NCBI RefSeq assembly: GCF_000520715.1
Contig: NZ_ASSD01000557.1
Location: 1 to 38,587, forward strand
DNA: 38,587 nucleotides
Reading direction: 5' to 3'
From: Paenibacillus zanthoxyli JH29
GTDB taxonomy: Bacteria > Bacillota > Bacilli > Paenibacillales > Paenibacillaceae
Shown: positions 1-7,936 of the stretch, in pieces
How positions within the stretch are numbered: position 1 is the first letter of the stretch
Layout: every line of letters starts with the position of its first letter
Notes under the pieces: model-generated
Databases searched by the model: none
Seen by the model: the letters and a program-made list of their open reading frames with translations, nothing else
What the model was told of the DNA's origin: nothing
Position numbers and translations under genes: made by a program

Positions 1-1255
1 TTGTGCCCATGCTCACATGGTCCTCCTGATTCGCGGATGAGGGAATCGAATCGACGCTTGCGGGATGCGCCAGCGTCTTATTCTCCGAGACAAGGGAAGC
101 TGCGGTATACTGGGTAATCATCATCCCGGACTGCAGCCCCGGGTTGGGGCTTAGAAAGGCGGGCAAATCATTCAACTGCGGATTAACCAGCCGCTCTATC
201 CGGCGTTCCGAAATACTGGCAATTTCGGCCATGCCGATACTCAGAAAATCCATCGCGAACGCAATAGGCTGGCCGTGAAAATTGCCCCCGGAAACGACCT
301 GCCCGGAATCCGGGAACACAAGCGGGTTATCCGTGGCTGAATTGATCTCGATCAGCAGCTTCTCTTTTACGTAGGTAAGCACCTGCTGCACAGCGCCATG
401 GACCTGCGGAATACAGCGGAGAGAATAGGCGTCTTGTGTGCGGATTTCACCCTGAACGGTCGTAAGCGAGCTGCCTTTCAGCATCCCTAGAATACGCCCG
501 GCGACCAGATGCTGCTCCGGGTATGGCCGAACCAAATGAGAATCTGGAGCGAAGACGTCCGTGATGCCTCTTAAAGCTTCAAGCGTCAGCGCCGCAATGC
601 CATCCGCGAGGAGGGCAAGCCGCTGGGCATCCAGATAAGCCATGACTCCAATCGCCGTCATCGCTTGGGTGCCGTTGATCAACGCCAATCCTTCCTTGGC
701 TTTCAGCGTGACAGGCTTCAGGCCGGCGCGGCGCAGCGCTTCTGCCCCCGGTAATCGCTCTCCCTGATAAAATGCTTCGCCTTCCCCTACAAGCAGAAGA
801 GCCAAGTGCGAGAGCGGCGCCAGATCGCCGCTTGCCCCGAGCGACCCTTGGGACGGAATGATCGGGACGATCATAGCGTTCAGCATATCCACCAGCAATT
901 TCAGCACACTGGCTGTAATGCCAGAATAGCCTTTGGCAAGCGCGTTGGCCCTCAGCAGCAGCATCGTTCTGACCGTATCCGGTGGCAGCGGCTCGCCCAC
1001 CGCGCAGGCATGGCTGCGGATCAGATTGATCTGCAGCTTCTCGGCGTCTTTGGCCGATATGACGGTGTCGCTGAATTTCCCAAAGCCTGTGGTTACGCCG
1101 TAGACTTTTTGCCCCTGCTCCACAATTAAATCGATAACCGCTCTGGAGCGCTTGATCTTGGCCCAGGCCTCATCACGGATTTCCACCTGCTCATTGAAGT
1201 AAATCACCTGTGCGACTTGTTCCAGCGTCAGACTCCCGCCATTGAGACGTATCAC
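1..1255 (-). CDS. hutH: histidine ammonia-lyase HutH (3' end outside window)
   Basis: Removes ammonia from L-histidine to give urocanate, the first step of histidine use. About 418 codons are visible; the family is about 500-510 residues, so the C-terminal fifth lies beyond base 1. The MIO cofactor tripeptide Ala-Ser-Gly sits in [17 protein letters not shown] near residue 143 and is intact. The N-terminus reads [17 protein letters not shown], and GFGKF and the later QDAYSLRC region are family hallmarks. The start is GTG at 1255, chosen for AAGGAGGG about 6 bases upstream; no ATG fits. A terminator-like hairpin lies about 40 bases upstream on the same strand. Identity is certain; operon partners are not visible. 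Confidence 0.95.
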   Translation of the reverse strand, partial: MIRLNGGSLTLEQVAQVIYFNEQVEIRDEAWAKIKRSRAVIDLIVEQGQKVYGVTTGFGKFSDTVISAKDAEKLQINLIRSHACAVGEPLPPDTVRTMLLLRANALAKGYSGITASVLKLLVDMLNAMIVPIIPSQGSLGASGDLAPLSHLALLLVGEGEAFYQGERLPGAEALRRAGLKPVTLKAKEGLALINGTQAMTAIGVMAYLDAQRLALLADGIAALTLEALRGITDVFAPDSHLVRPYPEQHLVAGRILGMLKGSSLTTVQGEIRTQDAYSLRCIPQVHGAVQQVLTYVKEKLLIEINSATDNPLVFPDSGQVVSGGNFHGQPIAFAMDFLSIGMAEIASISERRIERLVNPQLNDLPAFLSPNPGLQSGMMITQYTAASLVSENKTLAHPASVDSIPSSANQEDHVSMGT

Positions 1256-1282
1256 CGGAAACCCTCCTTCACGCTTAGGAAG

Positions 1283-1334
1283 TGGAAAGACAAAAGAGGC
1301 TGTGCCCGGGAAAGCTTATTTTCCAGGCACAGCC
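1283..1334 (-). terminator. hairpin with T-rich tail just upstream of hutH
   Basis: GGCTGTGCC (1298-1306) pairs with GGCACAGCC (1326-1334), with an inner GGAAA/TTTCC stem. Read on the minus strand it is followed by TCTTTTGTCTTTC (1285-1297), the form of an intrinsic terminator. It lies between any upstream minus-strand promoter and hutH. It is either the terminator of a lost upstream gene or a leader terminator. In B. subtilis the HutP antiterminator acts at a terminator in front of hutH; no hutP gene is seen here. Confidence 0.6.
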
Positions 1335-1618
1335 CCCAAATCGACTGTCAGCTATAAGCACCGCTTCTCGCCGCAGTAAACGCTCATTCCAACCGATGAA
1401 CCGCGTTCCCCTAACCAGACTATATGAGCTGGCCGCGGCGGTTATTCGGAGGAACGCAAGTTTTTTCACTGAATTTAGCGCAGAATCATGACCACCCGTC
1501 CAACGGGTGGTTTGCACTTGGGGTATAACCCCCCCTGTTGCCAAACTGCGCCTAAAGACGCTAGCCTGACCACAAATCTGTTCAGGCTCATTGTTATTTG
1601 TCACTTCCACTTACCAGT
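1335..1618. other. non-coding stretch with three consecutive hairpins (possible IS end)
   Basis: No gene is recognised. Three hairpins follow each other: CCACCCGT/ACGGGTGG with a 3-base loop (1492-1510), GGGG/CCCC around TATAA (1520-1532), and AGCCTGA/TCAGGCT (1563-1588). Their spacing and the abrupt change to transposase-coding sequence near 1619 suggest a structured end of another insertion sequence, perhaps IS200/IS605-like. That family assignment is an inference from the hairpin style only. The open frames crossing this stretch have no recognisable protein. Confidence 0.35.
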
Positions 1619-2300
1619 GTTCTGGTTCGGCTACAAAGCTCATCTTGCTGTTGGGACAAAAAGTCAGTATATTCTTCAATCGCTGATGTCCTCTGGTAGC
1701 ATGAACGATGGGAAAGCAGCGATCCCTCTGCTAAAAGGCATTCAGTCATCATCCACGTTCTCGATGCGTTATGGAGTCATGGATGCCGGGTATGACTATA
1801 CGCCGATCTACGAACAAATTCAACGAATGGAAGCTCACGCGAATATTGCGTACAACAAAAGGAATGAAGGGGAAGTGATTGGATTTGACGAACATTTTGC
1901 CCCTACATGTGTACGAGAACATTCCTATCGCTACGACAGCTTTGACAAGAAATATAAAACGCTAAAATATGTGAGGCCGAAAGAATGTAAGGACTGCCCG
2001 TTGATTCGAGATTCGCTATGCCAAAAAGTCTACAAAATCAGGATTAAAACCGATCTTCGAAAGTACCCTGCTCCTGCCTGAGGGACAAAAACGTGGGAAG
2101 AACTCTATGATAAGCGAACGGCCGTGGAACGTGTAAATGCATATTTGAATGAGTTTTTCCAGTTGAACAATGTCCGCTATCGAACAGGAAAGCGAGCTAA
2201 AGTCCATTTTGACTTGGTCATCCTTGTATATAACGCTTCAAAATTGGCAGCAGATCGTATTCGCAAACAATTACAAAGCAAGTTAACAAAAGCAGCCTAG
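1619..2300 (+). pseudogene. DDE transposase remnant (IS4/IS1182-like), 5'-truncated with in-frame stop
   Basis: The frame encodes the C-terminal half of a DDE transposase: FWFGYKAHLAVGTKSQYIL, then VMDAGYDYTPIY (second catalytic Asp region), a Cys-rich KECKDCPLIRDSLC segment and YDKRTAVERVNAYL (catalytic Glu region). The N-terminal part with the first Asp is missing; homology begins at about 1619. A TGA at 2079-2081 interrupts the frame in PAPA-stop-GTKTWEELYDKR, where CGA (Arg) is expected. After it the same frame continues intact to TAG at 2298-2300. So there is one truncation and one nonsense mutation; the element is dead. No terminal inverted repeats were identified. Confidence 0.85.
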
Positions 2301-2351
2301 GCTTTAAAAAAACACAAGTTTAACAGTAGGAGCAATCTATACTTCTTTTGA

Positions 2352-2606
2352 AAAAGCAATTATGAAATTGATTCATTTGACTGTAAAAACATACGGATTG
2401 CCGTAGCTGGCAGCGATCGACGGGTAGGCGTTACGACAACGGCAATGAATTTGGTTTTTTGGATTCAAGCCCATGGAGGGAGTGCCTGTTATTTAGAAGC
2501 CAACACGAGCAAGCATTTGGCTCACATTATCCATCTGTTCGATCCGGAAAAAGTGGGTAACGCTTACGCAATGGAGGGGGCGGATTTTTATTTAACCCCG
2601 GAGTAG
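2352..2606 (+). pseudogene. fragment of a P-loop (ParA/AAA-like) ATPase
   Basis: The frame reads IRIAVAGSDRRVGVTTTAMNL, a beta strand followed by a deviant Walker A loop (G-x5-GVTTT), then SACYLEANTSKHLAHIIHLF and ends at TAG 2604-2606. Only about 85 residues remain. The frame opens after TGA at 2349 with no ATG or ribosome binding site, and it stops before Walker B, so both ends are lost. It could derive from a mobile-element ATPase, given the transposase remnant 50 bases upstream. Not in any longer frame on either strand. Family assignment rests on the P-loop and strand pattern only. Confidence 0.55.
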
Positions 2607-2648
2607 AATTACATGGTATAATCAGGTGTCATTCGGCCTTATTCCTAA

Positions 2649-2690
2649 TAAACAGAACTGATCTCCATAGTTGAAGATCAGTTCCGTTTA
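2649..2690. terminator. 16-bp inverted repeat hairpin
   Basis: Bases 2649-2664 pair with 2675-2690 (core AACTGATCT/AGATCAGTT) with one mismatch and a 10-base loop. There is no clean T-run on either side, so terminator function is uncertain. The rest of 2691-2923 shows no gene; a weak AAGAG/CTCTT stem followed by TTATTTTG (2835-2875, minus strand) may terminate the hydrolase gene. Confidence 0.45.
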
Positions 2691-2923
2691 TGGCAGTCAC
2701 AATCACATTGAAACTGCTTGGCGGCACTACCCAGCTTAACTTTCTTCATAAGGAAGCAACTCCTCAAATCCAACCATGCCCAAAATTTCCAAGTCTCAAA
2801 AAACATGCTTTTCGAGACAACACAAGCATAGCAAAATAAAAGAGGGTCTCGGGATCCTAATCATGCTCTCTTATGTGGCGGAACAGGAGAGGAAGAAGAC
2901 CAAGCAACGTCGCCGTCAAATTC

Positions 2924-3892
2924 TCAACCGAGATTGAAAAAATCCGCAAGTTCTTCAGCTACCACTTCTGGCTGTTCCTCTGGGAGGAAGTGGCCGCAGT
3001 AGCTTATTGCGCCACCCCGTACATCTTGCACAAAGGCCTTGAGGGGAGTGACCATATCTGTGATGGAACCCTGATCCGAGCCAAGAGCGAGAACGGGTGT
3101 CTTCAGTTTTCCCATGGCGGATAGTTCGCGGTTTTGTTGAGCAGACAAGGATGCGTCGCGGTAATAGGCGAGGCCAGCACGTAGCCCGCCGGGCTTCTTG
3201 AAAACGCGCAGATATTCCTCGATGTCGGCCTCTGAGAACGCCTCCGGGTTAGCCGCCTTTCGCCGCAAAAACCAATCGAGATATTCACGCTCTCGGCCGG
3301 CGATCAGCATTTCCGGAAGGTCTGCGACTGCGTGAAATGCGAAATGCCAGGTCCGCCATGCCCGCTCGGGAGCGGTTGGCAGAGCGTCCGGTAAGGTGAT
3401 ACCTGGAATCCCTGCATCCATAAGAGCTAAACTCCGCACCTCATCGCCGAACAACGCCGCATAGGTATAGGCGACCCACGCACCAACATCGTGAGCGGCG
3501 AGAAAATATCGTTTCGTCCCAAGCTGCTCGAGGAACTTGTGTACTGTAATCGCCAGAGTTTTCGTGTCGTAGCCGACCGCCGGACGGTCAGAATCACCCT
3601 GTCCAGGTAGATCCAATGCAATGAGCTTGTAAGTCGGAGCGAGCAGCGGCATGATCTTACGCCATGCGTACCAGCTCTCCGGAAATCCGGCGAGAAGCAC
3701 AACCACGTCACCATCCTCATTCCCTCCGGCCACGTAATGCAGTCTCATACCGTCCACAGTCTGAAAGAGGTGCTTGAATCCGGCCAATTCCCGCTCGGGT
3801 CGAGAAGACGGAGGCGCCTCGATCGTCCTCTTCTCAGCTTGGGGCGTGGACATTTGGTTTTTCTCATTTTTTTGATTTGCGATTGAACTCAT
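2924..3892 (-). CDS. alpha/beta hydrolase, epoxide hydrolase-like
   Basis: 322 residues. An alpha/beta-hydrolase fold enzyme of the epoxide hydrolase / haloalkane dehalogenase branch. The nucleophile elbow is AAHDVGAW with Asp as nucleophile, which argues against a plain esterase with Ser. The oxyanion HG-type loop is LLAGFPESWYAWRKIM, followed by LDLPGQGDSDRP. The catalytic His is in CGHFLPEEQPE near the C-terminus. ATG 3892 has AAAGGAG 8 bases upstream and is preferred over an in-frame ATG at 3943. The N-terminus (residues 1-35) is polar and low in complexity, not a signal peptide. A broken tetR gene lies 75 bases upstream on the same strand, so this gene may once have been its target. Substrate unknown. 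Confidence 0.85.
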   Translation of the reverse strand: MSSIANQKNEKNQMSTPQAEKRTIEAPPSSRPERELAGFKHLFQTVDGMRLHYVAGGNEDGDVVVLLAGFPESWYAWRKIMPLLAPTYKLIALDLPGQGDSDRPAVGYDTKTLAITVHKFLEQLGTKRYFLAAHDVGAWVAYTYAALFGDEVRSLALMDAGIPGITLPDALPTAPERAWRTWHFAFHAVADLPEMLIAGREREYLDWFLRRKAANPEAFSEADIEEYLRVFKKPGGLRAGLAYYRDASLSAQQNRELSAMGKLKTPVLALGSDQGSITDMVTPLKAFVQDVRGGAISYCGHFLPEEQPEVVAEELADFFNLG

Positions 3893-3967
3893 TGTTTGCA
3901 CTCCTTTATTTGTCGAATAAGCGTTAATTTCCAGAACGAACATTCCAATAATTTTAAATAAAGATAC

Positions 3968-4550
3968 TCATAACATCTCAATTACGGAGTTCATCATGTC
4001 ATAAATCTTCTTTTTGTCCATTTTCAGCTTGGATACTACATTGATGCTGTGATTAAGATTTAGCAATAGGTGAGACAGCGATTTAATATCTTTGTTGGGA
4101 TCGATTTCTCCCGTCTGCTGTCCTTTCCGGAGAAGCTCATAAAATGCCCTGTTCCAATTCCTCGAAACCGTCTTGTATCATTGTACGAAGTTGTTCATCC
4201 GGTGTATCCAAGCCAATGGTTGCGTTCGTAATCAAGCAGCCTCTGGGCAAATTCTCATCAAACGCGGAAGCAATATGATAGTCAAAATAGTGCCGTATTC
4301 CAGCTTTTGCGGAAGAAGCATTGACCAAGAGATTTGTTTTATATTCGCGTGTTTTTTTGTAATGACGCAGTGCCTCAACATAAAGCGTCTCTTTGTCCAC
4401 AAACGTTTCGTACAAACTTGATCTGCTTAATTCCATCGCTTCTAATAAATCCGGTATGCTTGTTGCTTCGTAACCTTTTTCCCAAAAAACTAACATTGCC
4501 TTATGAAGTACGTCCACCTTGTCAAACTCTTTTGAACGTCCGATTTTGAT
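3968..4550 (-). pseudogene. TetR/AcrR regulator, frameshifted and without a normal start
   Basis: The frame has a typical TetR helix-turn-helix: GRSKEFDKVDVLHKAM, then GYEATSIPDLLEAMELSRSS and LYETFVDKETLY. It has two lesions. First, where ATG is expected (4550, just after a run of nine G) the codon is ATC, giving I-K-I-G-R. Second, after EELEQG near 4145 the frame hits TGA at 4137. In another frame the C-terminus continues without a break: FYELLRKGQQTGEIDP, then SLSHLLLNLNHS and a stop at 3968-3970. A small indel near 4145 explains this. A longer frame reaches an ATG at 4685 but adds unrelated residues. Probably non-functional; the downstream hydrolase may be constitutive. Confidence 0.75.
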
Positions 4551-4640
4551 CCCCCCCCCTTTAATGTAGGAACAGTATAATCTTTCGGAACGAATAGTCC
4601 AGTATTTTATAGAGCGACCACATCCCTCCCTCTCCGAGCT

Positions 4641-4763
4641 GGCTCTGGACTGTTGGCATGGGATCATACCCGATATCAAAGCCAAAAAGGCGTGGACTGG
4701 CAGTTTACTACCGACGAAGCAAGAATCAAGCTAAAACGCCTTTGCTCAAAGTTTAAGGATTGA
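4641..4763 (+). pseudogene. C-terminal tail of an IS630-family transposase
   Basis: About 40 codons end with KGVDWQFTTDEARIKLKRL and a stop at 4761-4763. That pattern is the usual C-terminus of IS630-type (DDE_3) transposases. Nothing upstream continues the frame. It is recognised from memory of the family, not from an alignment. Confidence 0.5.
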
Positions 4764-4940
4764 TGGTGTACAAGTTCTCGAGACTATGCGTTCGCAAACC
4801 TGTCAGACCCTTGAGTTGAGAATGCTCAAACAAACAGTTTAGGGAGCATGATTATTTAAGCTTCCAGCTGGTCGGCAGTGAAAAAGACTTTGTCTGAGAC
4901 GACCCATTCAATTGGTCGAGATAAAGCTCTAGAGAAAGAC
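4764..4940. other. gene-free spacer
   Basis: I see no gene, repeat or promoter that can be supported here. It separates the IS630-type tail from the terminator that follows the SDR gene and is probably insertion-element debris. Confidence 0.4.
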
Positions 4941-4992
4941 AGCGAGCTCCCCCGCCGGCCCAATGCCTGTGAGGGAGCTCACTCTCTTTTTC
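4941..4992. terminator. bidirectional intrinsic terminator
   Basis: AGCGAGCTCCC (4941-4951) pairs with GGGAGCTCACT (4973-4983) with one G-T pair. On the plus strand CTCTTTTT follows; on the minus strand a T-rich GTCTTTCTCT follows. It lies directly downstream of the SDR gene ending at 5011 on the minus strand and is probably its terminator. Confidence 0.65.
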
Positions 4993-5010
4993 TGATCAGC
5001 ACGCAAAAAA

Positions 5011-5805
5011 TTAAAAGATTGTCGGTACCATTCCCCCATCTATTCGGATCGGGGATCCTTTGAAGGCGGAGGCCATCGGGCTGCAAATGAAAGCAGTCAA
5101 TCGGCCAATCTCCACTGGTCTGATAAACCGCCCGATTTCGGATTGAGGCAGGTTTTTCGACATAAAGTCTTTCTCTTTACTCTCGAAGGTCATCTCTTCG
5201 TTCGAATAAATGCTCTCGATGATCTCCAGCACGTTCTCGGAGAGGGTCGGTCCCGGCAGGATCGTGTTCACTGTAACTTCGGCGCCGCGGGTCAGTTTGG
5301 ACAAGCTCTTGGACAATGACAACAGCATGGATTTGGTCACACCGTATTGAGGCATCTGTCCAGAAGGCATGACGGCCTCCTCACTCGCGATGAAGATAAT
5401 ACGGCCGTATTCGCGTCTCAGCATGGAAGGCAAATAAAACTTGCTTAAGGCGTTGGCGGCGAGAAAGTTCGTGCGGAAGTACTTCTCCCATACAGCATCG
5501 TCTACGTTGTCATAGGACATGATCTCATAGATGCCCATGCTGTTGACGAGGATATCGACGTGGGGGAAACTCGAGAATAAAGCTTCTCTTTGCCGCGAAT
5601 CGACGAGATCGGCGGTTGCATTTCGAGGTTCCGTTTCCGGGAACGCCGCTTGAATCTCAGCTACCGTACGCTCTACGTCATCGTTGTTACGACCATTTAT
5701 GAGAACATGAACGCCTTCCCTGGCAAGTTCAAAGGCAATCGCTTTTCCTATGCCTCTAGTTGATCCCGTTACTAAAGCTGTCTTATTCTTTAATCCCATA
5801 TCCAT
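5011..5805 (-). CDS. SDR family NAD(P)-dependent oxidoreductase
   Basis: 264 residues, the usual size of a classical short-chain dehydrogenase. The cofactor loop is TGSTRGIG near residues 14-21. NSMGIYEI replaces the usual NNAG. The catalytic Ser lies in FIASEEA and the Tyr-Lys pair in QYGVTK. The C-terminus has the usual IRIDGGMVP ending. ATG 5805 follows AAGGAG at about 9 bases; a longer frame to 5928 overlaps the araC end and is rejected. It lies 50 bases downstream of the AraC-type regulator on the same strand, so the two probably form one transcript. Substrate cannot be told. Confidence 0.88.
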   Translation of the reverse strand: MDMGLKNKTALVTGSTRGIGKAIAFELAREGVHVLINGRNNDDVERTVAEIQAAFPETEPRNATADLVDSRQREALFSSFPHVDILVNSMGIYEIMSYDNVDDAVWEKYFRTNFLAANALSKFYLPSMLRREYGRIIFIASEEAVMPSGQMPQYGVTKSMLLSLSKSLSKLTRGAEVTVNTILPGPTLSENVLEIIESIYSNEEMTFESKEKDFMSKNLPQSEIGRFIRPVEIGRLTAFICSPMASAFKGSPIRIDGGMVPTIF

Positions 5806-5855
5806 CTGCCTGCACTCCTTGTGTCTAGGATAGGGATCATGATACATCGTTTCGT

Positions 5856-6884
5856 CTATTCGGTAACTAGCACGGAACGCCAATTCTCTTGCGTGACACG
5901 CCAATTGGCAGGAGTCTCCCCTGTCCATAAGCGAAACGCGCGATAAAACGAATTTTGGTCCTCGTAGCCGACGAGAAAAGCGACCTCTTTGATCTCCAGC
6001 GCAGGGTTTGCCAAGTAAGCGACGGCCATCTCCCGCCTCGTTTTCGCCAGCAACTGTTTAAAGCTTTCGCCTTCTTCCGTCAGCCTTCGCTGCAAGGTGC
6101 GCTCGCTCATCCCCAACTCGGAGGCTACGGTTTTGATGTCGATTCTCCCTCGAGTTAGGCACCGAGACAGGAGCCACTGCACCTTAGCGCTCATGGTGAG
6201 CTGGCTCTGTCGTTCTTCCAGCGTACGATCCAAGGAGGGAGTCAGAATCTCGAGAAGTTCTTCGTTGTACGACGTGAAGGGACGGTCCAGATCTTCGCGA
6301 TTCAGTATGAGCCGATTGCGTCCCGTCCCCATCCGAACGCGACAACCGAAATAACTTTCAAGAGCTTCAACATCGCCCATGGGGTTTATGAATTCGACGG
6401 AATGTGCCTTCAGATGATGACCGGTTCCCCGACGCCCGAGCTCAAGCAGATAGGCGAGCGTAATGCCGACAAGCACCGGCGGTCCGGGTAGTTCGGCATG
6501 CTGCCATTCCAATTCAATCGAGTATTGCTCGTCTTCTTCCTGAATCTTCAAGTTTTCCGGAGGGCACATTTGCTTATAGCGCGCCATTCGGTTCAGCGCG
6601 TCCCGGTAGTCGCAAGCGTGAAAGGTCGCCAAAGCATCCGGCGGATACTGTGCTGTCTCGTACGCGGTCGCAAGCTTGACGATTCCTGTAGCGATGTCCC
6701 CGACTATTTCGGAATAAGCTTGCCAGATCGAATAATATTGTGCGGTCGTGACTAACGGTTCGGTGATGACGGTTAGCGGTAGACGTGCTTGGCGCGCTAC
6801 ATCAATGGGTTCTATCCCTATCCCCCTCAAGCTAGTCCAGAAACCTGGCGCGATCTTGATGCGGTCTGCGGAAGGAGCGTTCAT
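5856..6884 (-). CDS. AraC family regulator with arabinose-binding-type N-domain
   Basis: 342 residues, of the OruR/ArgR-like subgroup. Residues about 20-210 form an N-terminal ligand-binding domain (PIDVARQARLPLTVI opening). The C-terminal 100 residues are the AraC helix-turn-helix: IDIKTVASELGMSERTLQRR, then a second helix pair in IKEVAFLVGYEDQNSFYRAF ending in TGETPANWR. ATG 6884 has GGAGG 9 bases upstream. A 27-base interrupted palindrome lies at 6917-6943 just ahead of it. It heads a likely two-gene unit with the SDR gene, which it may control. The type usually activates catabolic or hydrophobic-compound genes; its ligand is unknown. Confidence 0.88.
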   Translation of the reverse strand: MNAPSADRIKIAPGFWTSLRGIGIEPIDVARQARLPLTVITEPLVTTAQYYSIWQAYSEIVGDIATGIVKLATAYETAQYPPDALATFHACDYRDALNRMARYKQMCPPENLKIQEEDEQYSIELEWQHAELPGPPVLVGITLAYLLELGRRGTGHHLKAHSVEFINPMGDVEALESYFGCRVRMGTGRNRLILNREDLDRPFTSYNEELLEILTPSLDRTLEERQSQLTMSAKVQWLLSRCLTRGRIDIKTVASELGMSERTLQRRLTEEGESFKQLLAKTRREMAVAYLANPALEIKEVAFLVGYEDQNSFYRAFRLWTGETPANWRVTQENWRSVLVTE

Positions 6885-6916
6885 GGCTGTCGACCTCCAA
6901 GGACAAAGTCAAATTG

Positions 6917-6943
6917 CAATCATCCACGAACCGTGGACCATTG
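6917..6943. promoter_or_regulatory. 27-base interrupted palindrome, candidate operator of the AraC gene
   Basis: Pattern CAAT-N2-TCCACG-N3-CGTGGA-N2-ATTG: both the inner 6-base and the outer 4-base arms are exact. It is 33 bases upstream of the araC start. A TATAAT-like hexamer lies just upstream of it on the minus strand (about 6951-6956), so bound protein could block or activate this promoter. Confidence 0.5.
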
Positions 6944-6976
6944 ATTCTTCTGATTATAGCCTATCCAGGAGGGGGC

Positions 6977-7008
6977 AGGCCACCCGGTTAATTCATTTGC
7001 GGTGGCCT
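6977..7008. terminator. hairpin between SDR gene and araC
   Basis: AGGCCACC (6977-6984) pairs exactly with GGTGGCCT (7001-7008). On the plus strand a T-run appears 7-12 bases later; on the minus strand there is none. It probably ends the upstream SDR transcript (stop at 7028), though the weak tail leaves doubt. Confidence 0.45.
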
Positions 7009-7027
7009 CATGAACTATTTTTCTGCG

Positions 7028-7891
7028 TTATCGTTGAACACTCCCGCCAAGAAATTCATGGCTATATATATCGGAGACTTTTTCCAGCACACGCTGCGCA
7101 TGTTCTGTAAATTTCAAGTCCGTAATCCGATCTTTGAACAGAAACACGCCGGTCTCATTGCTGTTTTTGCCCAGAGCTCCCTCGTATAATAGGTTGGCTC
7201 CATGAGTAGGCGGAGAGGAAAAAAACTTCATAAACAGTTCAAACCCTGCGGTCAGTCCGGAATCTTTTCCTTTTCTTAGCGTATTGTTAATGCCTGGGTC
7301 AACGCTACGGATCTTGATGCCTTCCTTTGCAAGCTGCGGTGCGACGGCTTGGGTCCACAACGAAAGAGCCAGCTTTGAAGTCGCATAGGGTCCATACATT
7401 TTGCGGAAGGTTTTGGGATGCTCCAATTTTTCGATCGTAAACTCCTTCGTAAATCTAAACACCTGCGACGAAGTGTTAATCACGGTTTTTAAGCTGCCGT
7501 TATTGAGCAGCTCCTTCAATTCCATCAGAATAATAAAAGGAACGACCGTCAACAATTCATAATGCAATTCGCGGCCTTGTTTCGAATAGCGCAGCTCACT
7601 TAAGCCTCCTCCGGCGTTGTTAAACAAAATATCGATCCGCTGTTCCTTGCTTTTGATTTCTTCCAAAGCGTGTCTCAAGCTGCCATAATCGGTGAGATCC
7701 TTCACTTTATAGGCTCGGAGCCGTCCGTCCTTGAGATGATTTTGGAGAAATCTATCGTCCGCTGGAAAATCCGACCGGTTCAAAGCAACCACCTGCCAGT
7801 TCTCCGATAGCATTTTCCGGGTCAATGCCAACCCGATCCCGTTACTTGCGCCTGTAATCAGTGCAATATGTTCTCGTTGGTTCTTACTCAA
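7028..7891 (-). CDS. SDR family NAD(P)-dependent oxidoreductase
   Basis: 287 residues; short-chain dehydrogenase fold of the retinol-dehydrogenase/light-dependent protochlorophyllide-like group. Cofactor loop TGASNGIG near residues 14-21, NNAGG at about 92-96, catalytic Ser in NTSSQVF and Tyr-Lys in YGPYATSK. The start is TTG at 7891, with GGAGG 7 bases upstream; the only nearby ATG (7896) is out of frame. It is 45 bases downstream of the quinone-reductase gene, probably third gene of the TetR-divergent operon. Substrate unknown. Confidence 0.87.
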   Translation of the reverse strand: MSKNQREHIALITGASNGIGLALTRKMLSENWQVVALNRSDFPADDRFLQNHLKDGRLRAYKVKDLTDYGSLRHALEEIKSKEQRIDILFNNAGGGLSELRYSKQGRELHYELLTVVPFIILMELKELLNNGSLKTVINTSSQVFRFTKEFTIEKLEHPKTFRKMYGPYATSKLALSLWTQAVAPQLAKEGIKIRSVDPGINNTLRKGKDSGLTAGFELFMKFFSSPPTHGANLLYEGALGKNSNETGVFLFKDRITDLKFTEHAQRVLEKVSDIYSHEFLGGSVQR

Positions 7892-7936
7892 AGCATGTCC
7901 TCCTTCATTCAGAATTTCACCAGTAATATGTGCTTA

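Noticed and set aside
1275..1610. 111-codon minus-strand frame upstream of hutH
   Set aside because: It runs through hairpins and transposase debris, has no ribosome site and no recognisable protein.
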